Source of the DNA: an uncultured Oscillospiraceae bacterium
GTDB lineage: Bacteria > Bacillota > Clostridia > Oscillospirales > Acutalibacteraceae
NCBI GenBank assembly: GCA_900549155.1
Contig: URNF01000024.1
Location: 1 to 21,784 of the forward strand
DNA length: 21,784 nt
Reading direction: 5' to 3'
The notes beneath the pieces are model-generated. The model worked only from the letters and a program-made list of their open reading frames with translations. It ran no database searches and was not told the DNA's origin. Of this stretch, positions 14,991-21,593 are shown piece by piece. The position numbers and the translations under genes are program-made. Position 1 is the first letter of the stretch. The number at the start of each line of letters is the position of its first letter.

Positions 14991-15941
14991 ATGACAGATG
15001 TGGTCGCGCTTGGCGAACTGCTCATTGATTTTGCCTGTCTCAAAACGGACGACGACGGCTATCCCACCATGGCGGCGCACCCCGGCGGCGCGCCTGCCAA
15101 CTTCCTGGCGACGCTCTCCAAATTCGGCGCAAAGACCGCCCTGCTCGGCAAGGTCGGCACAGACGCATTCGGCAAGATGCTGACCGACACGCTGGAAAAA
15201 GCGGGCATCGAAACGCGCGGGCTGGTGGCTGCCGACGATGTGTTCACAACGCTGGCATTTGTCACGTTCGACGCGCACGGCGATCGGGAATTTTCGTTTT
15301 CCCGCAAGCCCGGCGCGGACACAAGACTCACCTTTGACGAGCTGGATCTTTCGCTCATCGACGAGGCGCGGGTCTTTCATTTCGGCACGCTGTCGCTGAC
15401 CGACGAGCCTGCCCGCACCACGACCTGTAAGGCGGTCGCCTATGCCAAGGAAAAGGGCAAGCTCATCACCTATGACCCCAATCTGCGAAAACCGCTTTGG
15501 AAGGATATGGAAACCGCGAAAGAACAGCTTTTGTGGGGGCTTTCGCAGGCGGATGTCGTCAAGATCAGCGATGAAGAAGTGGCATTTTTGTTCGATCTCG
15601 GCGTCGAAGAGGGTGCACGTCATATTCTCGAAAGCTACGGCGTGAAGCTGGTGTTCGTCACCTGCGGTGCCGACGGCTGCTATGCTGCAAACGCCGACGC
15701 GGCGGTCTTTGTGCCCGCACTGTCCGACATCAAGGTCATCGACACCACGGGCGCGGGCGACATTTTCGGCGGCAGCGCCGTTTTCAAGCTGCTGGAAAGC
15801 GGCACAGCGCCCGCCGCGCTGACCGAAGCGCAGCTGCGCGACATTGTTACCTTTGCCTGCACCGCTGCGGGACTGTCCACCGCCAAAAGCGGCGGCATCT
15901 CCTCTGTCCCGACCTTTGAAGAGGTTTCGGAAAGACTGTAA
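14991..15941 (+). CDS. PfkB-family carbohydrate kinase, probable fructokinase
   Basis: 316 residues. The ATG at 14991 has GTGAGGAA upstream and begins 11 nt after the isomerase stop, so the two form an operon. The first signature, GELLID then PGGAPANFLATLSKFG, binds the sugar. The second, IDTTGAGDIFGGSAVF (around Asp251-Asp257), holds the catalytic Asp257 and the anion hole. LITYDPNLRKPLW is typical of fructokinases in this family. It would phosphorylate D-fructose to fructose-6-phosphate with ATP in the cytoplasm, completing mannose to fructose to glycolysis with its neighbour. Other PfkB substrates (2-keto-3-deoxygluconate, ribose) are less likely given the operon. A very strong terminator follows. 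Confidence 0.93.
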   Translation: MTDVVALGELLIDFACLKTDDDGYPTMAAHPGGAPANFLATLSKFGAKTALLGKVGTDAFGKMLTDTLEKAGIETRGLVAADDVFTTLAFVTFDAHGDREFSFSRKPGADTRLTFDELDLSLIDEARVFHFGTLSLTDEPARTTTCKAVAYAKEKGKLITYDPNLRKPLWKDMETAKEQLLWGLSQADVVKISDEEVAFLFDLGVEEGARHILESYGVKLVFVTCGADGCYAANADAAVFVPALSDIKVIDTTGAGDIFGGSAVFKLLESGTAPAALTEAQLRDIVTFACTAAGLSTAKSGGISSVPTFEEVSERL

Positions 15942-15952
15942 AACCGACCAAG

Positions 15953-15992
15953 AAACGCCCCGTTTATCACCGGTTGATAAACGGGGCGTTTT
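15953..15992 (+). terminator. Terminator of the isomerase-fructokinase operon
   Basis: A perfect 17-bp stem (15953-15969 and 15975-15991) with a 5-nt loop and a short T4 run (15989-15992). Its 3' arm also carries the -35 region of the next promoter. Confidence 0.85.
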
Positions 15993-16002
15993 GCGGTACA
16001 AT
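15974..16002 (+). promoter_or_regulatory. Promoter of the bile-salt-hydrolase-like gene, overlapping the terminator
   Basis: TTGATA (15974-15979), 17 nt, TACAAT (15997-16002). The -35 box lies in the loop and 3' arm of the preceding terminator hairpin, so termination and initiation share DNA. The predicted start is ~16009, just before AAAGGAG and the ATG at 16026. Confidence 0.75.
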
Positions 16003-16025
16003 ATATAAAAAAAGGAGTTGTCGTT

Positions 16026-17000
16026 ATGTGCACTGCTGTCGCCTATATGCCGCACGATCTGTATTTCGGCAGAACGCTTGACTATGAATTTTCCTATGGA
16101 GAAACCGTGACCGTCATGCCGCGCCGTTTCCCGCTTTATTTTGCAAACGGAAAATGCCTGCGGGAACACTTTGCCGTCATCGGCATGGCGCATGTCGCCG
16201 ACGGGTACCCGCTGTATTATGACGCTGTCAACGAGAAGGGTCTGTGCATGGCGGGACTGAATTTTGTCGGCAACGCACAGTATTGCGACAAACAGGACGG
16301 CAAGGAAAATGTCGCGCCGTTTGAGTGCATCCCGTGGATCTTGAGTCAGTGCGCCGATCTCGCCTCCGCAAAGGCGCTGCTGCAGAACATGAGTCTGTGG
16401 AAACGGGCGTTCAACGACCGTCTGCCGATCGCGCAGCTGCACTGGCTCATCGCCGACAAAACGGGCGCCGTCGCGGTGGAGAGCTCAAAGGACGGACTTT
16501 TGGTCTATGACGATCCCGTCGGCGTGCTCACCAACGATCCGCCGTTTCCCCTGCAGATGTTTGCGCTCAGCACGCACATGCACCTTTCCCCCGCACCGCC
16601 CGCAAACACCTTTTCAGAGGAATTGAAGCTGCAGCCGTACAGCCGCGGCATGGGGGCGATCGGGCTGCCCGGCGATCTTTCCTCGCAAAGTCGGTTTGTC
16701 CGCGCGGCGTTTGTCAAAATGAATGCCGCAGCAGGAGACGGTGAGGCGGCGGGCGTCAGCCAGTTTTTCCACATTCTCGGCGCTGTTGAGCAGCCGCGCG
16801 GCTGCTGCCGCCTTGAAAACGGGGAATATGAAATTTCCATCTACACTTCCTGCTGCAACGCCGACAAGGGCATCTACTATTACAAGACCTATGACCGTCA
16901 CGGCATCGTCGGCGTGGATATGCACAAGGAAAATTTGGACGGCGACGCGCTTGCCGCCTATCCGCTTTTAACCGACAGCGGCATCACCATGCAGAATTAA
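16026..17000 (+). CDS. Choloylglycine hydrolase family protein (bile salt hydrolase-like)
   Basis: 324 residues. After Met removal the N-terminal nucleophile is Cys2 (MCTAVAYMPHDLYFGRTLDY). Further active-site residues of the family are present in their usual places: Arg16, Asp19, Asn79 (AGLNF), Asn170 (GVLTNDPPF) and Arg223 (QSRFVRAAF). KGIYYYKTYDRHGI and VDMHKENLDGD near the end match clostridial bile salt hydrolases. These Ntn hydrolases cleave the amide bond of glycine- or taurine-conjugated bile acids; relatives act on penicillin V or acyl-homoserine lactones. All key residues being present favours bile salt hydrolase, but sequence alone does not prove the substrate. There is no signal peptide, so the enzyme is cytoplasmic. 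The gene is monocistronic with its own promoter, and its 3' end overlaps a decayed gene on the other strand. Confidence 0.93.
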   Translation: MCTAVAYMPHDLYFGRTLDYEFSYGETVTVMPRRFPLYFANGKCLREHFAVIGMAHVADGYPLYYDAVNEKGLCMAGLNFVGNAQYCDKQDGKENVAPFECIPWILSQCADLASAKALLQNMSLWKRAFNDRLPIAQLHWLIADKTGAVAVESSKDGLLVYDDPVGVLTNDPPFPLQMFALSTHMHLSPAPPANTFSEELKLQPYSRGMGAIGLPGDLSSQSRFVRAAFVKMNAAAGDGEAAGVSQFFHILGAVEQPRGCCRLENGEYEISIYTSCCNADKGIYYYKTYDRHGIVGVDMHKENLDGDALAAYPLLTDSGITMQN

Positions 17001-17513
17001 CGCATAATACAGCGCAAAATCCTGATCGTTCGCCCAGTCGTCATAGTATTCACCGGCGTAGTCGTCGATAAAATACGGCTGCATATATGCACAGGAAGCG
17101 CTGCCGTCCGGCAAAAACAGGGAAAGACAGTTGCGGATGCAGGCATCTGCCGCCGCCTTGTGCGCCTTGCTGCCGGAGAGCAGATAGTACTGATAGTCGG
17201 AGTTGGCGGTGAGACAGCTCCAATAGTGCAGCGTGTCGCCGCGAATGCCGCTCTTTCCGAACCAATAGTCATCCCAATAGCGGATCGGCATGCCGAAGAA
17301 ACGGTAGTCGGGCTGCATACCGTTGAAGCGCTGCAGCACCACGATGTGCGCCCGCACCTTTTCGGCATACTGCGGATCGTGCAGAATTTCGCCCATCTCA
17401 CAGTTCTACGCAAAATGACGTGTTGCCAAACGCCGACGTCGTCGCAAAAGTGCCGCTCCCGTGGTCGGTAAATTTGTCGATCGTCGAATGCCGTTATTGT
17501 GCCCAAAGATCAT
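16968..17513 (-). pseudogene. Decayed remnant of a larger, possibly carbohydrate-active, protein
   Basis: A 142-residue open frame (17396 to 16968) begins MGEILHDPQYAEKV and is rich in aromatic residues (RYWDDYWFGKSGIRGD, LHYWSCLTA, MQPYFIDDYAGEYYDDW). Upstream, another frame continues with protein-like text DKFTDHGSGTFATTSAFG and NTSFCVE before stopping (TGA) at the junction. Further upstream the first frame gives MIFGHNNGI. So two compensating one-base shifts seem to lie near 17405-17415 and 17470-17495. A TAG stop sits in between. The fragment begins right after a terminator and runs 33 nt into the convergent hydrolase gene, so both ends look truncated. The aromatic GD-x-LHYWS pattern reminds me of alpha/alpha-barrel glycosidases, but I cannot name a family. 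Confidence 0.6.
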
Positions 17514-17515
17514 AT

Positions 17516-17562
17516 AAAAAATCCCACAGACACGGGCCCTACCGTATCTGAGGGATTTTTTT
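17516..17562. terminator. Bidirectional terminator
   Basis: A 10-bp stem AAAAAATCCC / GGGATTTTTT (17516-17525 and 17552-17561), extended inside with imperfect pairing, has T-runs on both strands. On the minus strand it closes the run of small genes that ends at 17573. Confidence 0.9.
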
Positions 17563-17572
17563 GAGTGCTGTT

Positions 17573-17884
17573 TTATTTGCCGTCTGCGTCACCCGAGCTG
17601 TTCAGCCGCTCCTGAAAACGAATGAGGCAACAGGCTATCGCGAGCGGCGCGAGATACGACATAATGCAGGCAAGGATCCCGCCGATGCTCGGAAACAGTT
17701 TTGACAAAACCACCTGCACAACCATCAGCGGTATTGCTGCAGCAAATACGTGAAGCAGTGATTGCAAGAAAACCGCCGTGTCCGTTTCCGTTTTCCTGCA
17801 GTTGTACACCCATATAAACGGCACCAACGCGTTGACATACGGAATGAACATCAGCTTCTTTTGCGTTTTGACAGAAACGCCCAT
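17573..17884 (-). CDS. Small multi-pass membrane protein, last gene of the immunity-like cluster
   Basis: 103 residues. The ATG at 17884 follows GGGAGGGG; a longer reading to 17923 would overlap the upstream gene without a binding site. Hydrophobic segments lie at about 11-28, 38-60 and 66-88, with a hydrophilic C-terminus (RFQERLNSSGDADGK). No family is recognised. It is the last gene of the minus-strand run, 14 nt after the DUF5071-like gene and 10 nt before the terminator. Small membrane proteins are often mixed with immunity genes in such clusters, so it could protect against a pore-forming or membrane-targeted toxin, but nothing in the sequence shows this. Confidence 0.72.
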   Translation of the reverse strand: MGVSVKTQKKLMFIPYVNALVPFIWVYNCRKTETDTAVFLQSLLHVFAAAIPLMVVQVVLSKLFPSIGGILACIMSYLAPLAIACCLIRFQERLNSSGDADGK

Positions 17885-17898
17885 GCGATCCCCTCCCA

Positions 17899-18372
17899 CT
17901 ATTCCTTGTACCAAGCCGCCCAATTCCGATAGTGCGTTTGCAGCAGCTGCAATGTGCTTTCGGACAAACCGACAGCAAGCGACTTATTGTCCAGCAGCTC
18001 CGACAGATAGTCAAGCCACATGAGTCCGTCCTCTCCCGCCATTTTGCGTGCCGCGGCGACGGCATCTTCCACGGCGGCAATCAGTTCTTTTCCGCAAAAC
18101 CTTTTCAGCCGATTACAAACGAGGAGAGCGCCCGGCCAGTTGATGTCCTGCAACCATTCGAGAAGTGCGGGCATATGCCCTGCCAATCTGTCATCGGGCA
18201 TGGCGGACAAGACCCTTGCGCAGTTTTCCCACACGGGCTTTCCCGCATTTTCCGACAGCGGAAGGATCAGCGGCGCAACATCTTCAAGTCTGCTTGCGCT
18301 TTCCATTCCTTTTTTCTGATTTTCGGGGCTTTCGTTCCAGTTAAGCAAGGCATAGATTTCGGAAATGTGCAT
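17899..18372 (-). CDS. DUF5071-like protein, putative immunity protein
   Basis: 157 residues from ATG 18372 (GAGGGAA just upstream; an in-frame ATG at 18381 has its binding site too close). The middle, MPALLEWLQDINWPGALLVCNRL (in part), matches the hallmark of DUF5071 proteins, where a helical segment ends in EWLQD-x-NWP. The protein is mostly alpha-helical, soluble and acidic. DUF5071 proteins are often found next to toxin or immunity genes in Firmicutes, so an immunity role is likely but not shown. The gene starts 5 nt after the stop of the previous gene and is probably translationally coupled to it. Confidence 0.8.
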   Translation of the reverse strand: MHISEIYALLNWNESPENQKKGMESASRLEDVAPLILPLSENAGKPVWENCARVLSAMPDDRLAGHMPALLEWLQDINWPGALLVCNRLKRFCGKELIAAVEDAVAAARKMAGEDGLMWLDYLSELLDNKSLAVGLSESTLQLLQTHYRNWAAWYKE

Positions 18373-18377
18373 TTCCC

Positions 18378-18926
18378 TCATCCTTCCCGCGGCGGTCTGC
18401 TTTCAAAAAGCAGCTTCAGTGCCGTTTCCTTTTCGGCGTCGCAGGTGATGCAAGTGATATCCCCGACGGCAATGACCGTTTCGCCGTCGGGCTCGCCGTC
18501 ATCGCTTACCTGTTCTATCACCGCCGCCGTTCCCTGCACATCTGAAACAAAGCCCTGCACATCGTCGCAATCGCTGTCCATCAATTCGATCGAAACTGCA
18601 AGACGGCTTTTCCGCGAAAAGGAAAGCACATCCCGAAACAGATCGCCCGTCAGCGGCAGCGACGGATGCAACTGATCGTGAAGCGCATACAGCTTGAGCA
18701 GCCTGCAGCCGTACCTGTCCCCTCTTTCCACACGGTAGATGTCCTGCAGGCGTCGCACGGTATAGCCGTCGTAAAAACCGTACGGCGTGATGCTGCCGAT
18801 CAGAACCGCATCATCCGACAGCCCCAAAACAAATCCAAAGGCAAATCTTGCGGTATCCTCTTTGTCGGTATACAGCGAAATCGGCACGCCGCTCTCCTTT
18901 GCTTCCGAAAGCACCGTCTTAAACAC
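18378..18926 (-). CDS. Hypothetical protein in the immunity-like cluster
   Basis: 182 residues from GTG 18926, preceded by AAGGAGGG at a spacing of ~6. The protein is soluble and mixed alpha/beta: FAFGFVLGLSDDAVLIGSIT (~28-47), a segment YDGYTVRRLQDIYRVERGD, and a C-terminal strand part (AAVIEQVSDDGEPDGETVI, then VGDITCITCDAEKE). The mix of short strands and the pattern 'VLIGSITPYGFYDGYTVRRLQDI' (quoted here only as alternating hydrophobics) suggest a small beta-barrel repeated twice, perhaps an SH3-like or Sm-like fold. I do not recognise a family. Its neighbours, a small membrane protein upstream and the DUF5071-like gene downstream, suggest it belongs to the same cluster. Confidence 0.75.
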   Translation of the reverse strand: MFKTVLSEAKESGVPISLYTDKEDTARFAFGFVLGLSDDAVLIGSITPYGFYDGYTVRRLQDIYRVERGDRYGCRLLKLYALHDQLHPSLPLTGDLFRDVLSFSRKSRLAVSIELMDSDCDDVQGFVSDVQGTAAVIEQVSDDGEPDGETVIAVGDITCITCDAEKETALKLLFESRPPREG

Positions 18927-18944
18927 GCAAAACCCTCCTTGGCG

Positions 18945-19184
18945 CTATTTGCTCTTATCCCCGTCTTTTTCTTCGTCTTTTTCCTCGTCCTCAATTCCGC
19001 GCGCCCACCGAATAAACCCGATGGCGCCGATTGTAAGCATTGGACACATATAAATCATCTCTATAGTCAGCGTGCTGATGTTCCATTTGCAGATCCACGA
19101 AACAGTGTTCAGGATCGCCAGGAATGCCATAGCAAACAAACAGCAGAGTTCTATAACATCGAAAATCTTCTCGTCCTTTTTCAA
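18945..19184 (-). CDS. Small two-helix membrane protein
   Basis: 79 residues from TTG 19184 with an AGAGGGTGG binding site 8 nt upstream. Two hydrophobic helices at about 9-31 and 38-60 are followed by a highly charged tail (ARGIEDEEKDEEKDGDK). Both ends are probably cytoplasmic. No family or function is recognised. It lies between an NTF2-fold immunity-like gene and a hypothetical gene on the same strand, with short gaps of 27 and 18 nt. Confidence 0.7.
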   Translation of the reverse strand: MKKDEKIFDVIELCCLFAMAFLAILNTVSWICKWNISTLTIEMIYMCPMLTIGAIGFIRWARGIEDEEKDEEKDGDKSK

Positions 19185-19211
19185 AGCAAACCACCCTCTC
19201 TGAGCAGAATG

Positions 19212-19622
19212 TTACCCCATCCAAACCGCCGACACTTTCCCGTCTTTTTTGATAAGTGCGTTCGGTGCCACGCCGTCGGTATCCGACGGCAGATCACAAT
19301 AGACATGATAGCACGCCGCTTTTTCGTCATACGCGACGCATATTGCGCCCTGATTTAAGGGGTCATACGGCTGACCGTAAACAGTGCTGTATTTTTCCAG
19401 CCACAGTTCCTTTGCCTTTGCAACTGCTGTTTCAGCGTCGTCGATCTGCCCGACATTTCTGTCCGACGGAGACGCTTCGATTTCCTCTTGATATTTTGAG
19501 AGTGCAAATGCGCCCTTGTCATAAAACGGTGCTTTCGCGGTTCCCCGAACAACAAAGAAGCCGATTGCAAAAAGTGCTGCAGCAGCCACACAAACGCACA
19601 GAATCACTTTTCTTTTCATCAT
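19212..19622 (-). CDS. NTF2-fold immunity-like protein with N-terminal membrane anchor (copy 1)
   Basis: 136 residues. One N-terminal hydrophobic helix (6-25, after MMKRK) is followed by a linker and a domain of ~80 residues. The domain has DAETAVAKAKELWLEKY, then a strand with CVAYDEKAACYHVYCDL, and ends NALIKKDGKVSAVWMG. This layout (helix with W-x-EKYG, two strands, 'DGKVLAVW' end) matches the NTF2-fold immunity family of polymorphic-toxin systems as I know it. The anchor would place the domain outside the membrane or keep it as a lipoprotein-like anchored form. It starts 3 nt after the DUF1871-like gene. A paralogue lies at 20427-20819. The toxin it would neutralise is not in the window. 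Confidence 0.82.
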   Translation of the reverse strand: MMKRKVILCVCVAAAALFAIGFFVVRGTAKAPFYDKGAFALSKYQEEIEASPSDRNVGQIDDAETAVAKAKELWLEKYSTVYGQPYDPLNQGAICVAYDEKAACYHVYCDLPSDTDGVAPNALIKKDGKVSAVWMG

Positions 19623-19625
19623 CGG

Positions 19626-19895
19626 TCAATCTCCCATCTGCATATTGACGGATCTGCTGTCATTCACCTCTATCGTTTTCGCAATGCAAATGCATTCGTC
19701 AAGATTTTTCTCAAACGCTTCTCCGAAAGCACCCGCGAAAACCGCACGGATCATCGCACCGTCCTGCCCTGCATCACCGCAAAATCTCTGCGCAATTTTC
19801 CGACTTTCCGTGTCATATTCATCCGACGGTGCGTGACACAACAGATCCACGGGATCCCATTTGTCCACTTCTCTTTTTACTGTTTCAAATTTCAT
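19626..19895 (-). CDS. DUF1871-like protein
   Basis: 89 residues from ATG 19895. The start MKFETVKREVDKWDPVDLL followed by APSDEYDTESRKI matches the DUF1871 pattern (V-x-x-WDP-x-x-LL, then P-x-DEYD). The rest is helical (DECICIAKTIEVND) with no membrane segment. The family has no established biochemical role, but members are common in immunity-rich islands of Firmicutes. A longer reading to 19964 has no clear binding site. It overlaps no neighbour: 25 nt separate it from the gene upstream and 3 nt from the NTF2-like gene downstream. Confidence 0.82.
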   Translation of the reverse strand: MKFETVKREVDKWDPVDLLCHAPSDEYDTESRKIAQRFCGDAGQDGAMIRAVFAGAFGEAFEKNLDECICIAKTIEVNDSRSVNMQMGD

Positions 19896-19920
19896 GTTTC
19901 CATCATCCAGCAAATACAGC

Positions 19921-20394
19921 TTATTCAAAAAAGCGAATGTCGTTTTGCTCCAGAAAGGCAACATCTTCCCTTGTTGCCTGCGCTATGAAAGCCATTTTCT
20001 CATGCGAAACGGTGGCAAGCCACGGCTCTTGCCCTCTGTAAAAGCAGATGTCCTCCGGCAGCCCGTTTTCCAGCGGCAGAAAAACATTCGGCAGCGTCTG
20101 CAACGCCTGTCTGCTTCCCTTGCAGATGCGGTAAACGATCATGACCCTGTGCGTATCTCTTGTGATCGTGCCGGGCCATTCCCTGATGCCGGGGACATAC
20201 CGTTCGACAAAAGGCTCCAGCGACCGCACAGCATCCGCATATTCAAAATTGGGCGGCTCTTTCGAATACGGCTTTTTCATTTTGGCAATCAGCGAAAACC
20301 GATCACAGGCAGACAAGGCATATCTCGTCACCTCGCCGTAGTTTCTGCTTATATCGTCAAAATTGAGGTCCAAGTCTCTCATTCTCCAAACCAT
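19921..20394 (-). CDS. Hypothetical protein in the immunity-like cluster
   Basis: 157 residues from ATG 20394 (GGAAAGG ~10 nt upstream); a second ATG at 20382 (MRDLDLNFDDI) is possible but has GGAGA almost touching it. The protein is soluble. It has an N-terminal helical part (EVTRYALSACDRFSLIAKM), a central part rich in strands (PGTITRDTHRVMIVYRI), and a C-terminal part with PWLATVSHEKMAFIAQATRED. I do not recognise a family. Its place between two immunity-like genes suggests a related role. Nothing points to a catalytic site. Confidence 0.75.
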   Translation of the reverse strand: MVWRMRDLDLNFDDISRNYGEVTRYALSACDRFSLIAKMKKPYSKEPPNFEYADAVRSLEPFVERYVPGIREWPGTITRDTHRVMIVYRICKGSRQALQTLPNVFLPLENGLPEDICFYRGQEPWLATVSHEKMAFIAQATREDVAFLEQNDIRFFE

Positions 20395-20426
20395 ATCCGC
20401 AGCACCTTTCCGTCTTTCTTCTGCAT

Positions 20427-20819
20427 TTACTTATCATGCCACACAGCCAACACCTTGCCGGTAGCGTTATCCACCAGGACATGCGCAACGCCGCCCATCC
20501 TATCGGCGTGCAGCGTTCCCCGCACCAGCCATATGCCGTTTTTCTCATCATACAACACCTGATACGGCTTTTGGCTTTTCACGCGCTTGCCGTACTTTTC
20601 GATCCAAACACGCTCTGCTTTTTTGAGGAGATCCCTTGTGTCGGCTATCACGCCAAAATCATCCTCTGTCGGAAAATTGTCGATATAATACTGATATTCG
20701 CTCACGGAAAAGGTCTGAATATCCGGCGACCGGCTTTTGATGATCGCTGTAACTATTCCACCGATGCACACGACCGAAAGGATCAGTACCGCCGCAAGCG
20801 TCGCCTTTCTTTTTACCAT
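20427..20819 (-). CDS. NTF2-fold immunity-like protein with N-terminal membrane anchor (copy 2)
   Basis: 130 residues from ATG 20819, chosen for GGGGGGTGA 5 nt upstream; a longer reading to 20936 overlaps the previous gene. MVKRK is followed by a hydrophobic helix (~6-27). The domain then repeats the features of copy 1: RDLLKKAERVWIEKYGKRV, LYDEKNGIWLVRGTL, and VLVDNATGKVLAVWHDK at the end. GIWLVRGTL with a following GGVAHV segment is typical of the NTF2-fold immunity family. Copies 1 and 2 clearly share ancestry but differ widely, so they probably face different toxins. It lies 22 nt after the membrane-protein gene and 32 nt before the hypothetical gene. Confidence 0.85.
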   Translation of the reverse strand: MVKRKATLAAVLILSVVCIGGIVTAIIKSRSPDIQTFSVSEYQYYIDNFPTEDDFGVIADTRDLLKKAERVWIEKYGKRVKSQKPYQVLYDEKNGIWLVRGTLHADRMGGVAHVLVDNATGKVLAVWHDK

Positions 20820-20841
20820 CCGCATCACCCCCCAAATGCCC

Positions 20842-21156
20842 TCAATGCAACACGACCCAAGGAACAGGATAGAAGATATTGACAAAAGCCGACACGACAA
20901 AAAAGACATAAACAGCCACCGCCAAAATATGACCAAACCGACCGAGCAGGGGGAGTCTCGGCATGATCAGGGAACCCAGGCACCATACATATCCGGCAGC
21001 AAAAAAGCCACCGAATATGCACACCAAAAGCAAAAACAATGCCCCGTTTCTGTCCATGCCAAATGTATCTGCAATGAAGTATAAACCACTCATTACTAAG
21101 CCCGTAGCCGCATAAAACACCAAGAGCGGAAAGATCTTTCTCAAAAATTTACTCAT
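20842..21156 (-). CDS. Small multi-pass membrane protein
   Basis: 104 residues from ATG 21156 (GTGGTGATCG upstream). Hydrophobic segments lie at about 8-28, 38-62 and 76-98, with basic residues after the first Met (MSKFLRK) and between helices 2 and 3 (MPRLPLLGRFG). It ends NIFYPVPWVVLH. No family is recognised. A decayed second copy of the same gene lies at the right edge (21594-21784), with VYAFSIILTFINIFHPVP matching VYVFFVVSAFVNIFYPVP here. It is 14 nt downstream of a broken immunity-like gene and 22 nt upstream of NTF2-like copy 2. Confidence 0.75.
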   Translation of the reverse strand: MSKFLRKIFPLLVFYAATGLVMSGLYFIADTFGMDRNGALFLLLVCIFGGFFAAGYVWCLGSLIMPRLPLLGRFGHILAVAVYVFFVVSAFVNIFYPVPWVVLH

Positions 21157-21170
21157 TTCGATCACCACAC

Positions 21171-21580
21171 TTAGCTTTCAAACGAAAAAATCTTTTCTTT
21201 CGGGGAAGTAAATACAGATGGGTCATAATAGGGAGCTTCGTTTTCCCATTTCTGATGAAATCGGATAATCATGGAGTCATGCAGACACAGGGAAACATAG
21301 ACAACAAACAGCTTTTGAGGATACCGGGATTTCAGACTGTTTAACAAGACCTGTCCCAACGTCTCGGCAACAGGGATCAGTTTATCAAATTCGTTCTTCC
21401 CGATCCTGTCGATAGGTGAACATGATTTTCCGCGGCTTCAAATGCTGTTTTATCCTGCACATGTTCCACACGATCAACAGGGCTGTCGGCAAATAAAACA
21501 AACTCGTTGCCCCCATCATCCGTGACCGTTTTGAATCGGAAAAGCCCGGCTATCTGCGTCAGATATTCTGTCTTTTTCAA
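21171..21580 (-). pseudogene. Frameshifted small cytoplasmic protein, putative immunity protein
   Basis: Two frames join into one protein. The first starts at TTG 21580 (GAGGAG 9 nt upstream; the ATG at 21589 touches the binding site) with KKTEYLTQIAGLFRFKTV and runs to AAENHVHL, then stops at 21377. The second, in the -1 frame, continues DRIGKNEFDKLIPVAET and LGQVLLNSLKSRYPQKLF to the TAA at 21171. The shift lies near 21405-21425 and fits loss of one base. Restored length is ~136 residues, soluble, mixed alpha/beta. I do not recognise the family. Position in the cluster suggests an immunity-type protein. True decay and assembly error are both possible. Confidence 0.75.
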
Positions 21581-21593
21581 TGTTCCCATCTCC

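Noticed and set aside
14940..16442. 500-residue open frame on the minus strand
   Set aside because: It runs antisense through the fructokinase and the hydrolase-like gene and across a terminator and promoter. Its composition has no family features. It is a shadow of high-GC codon use.
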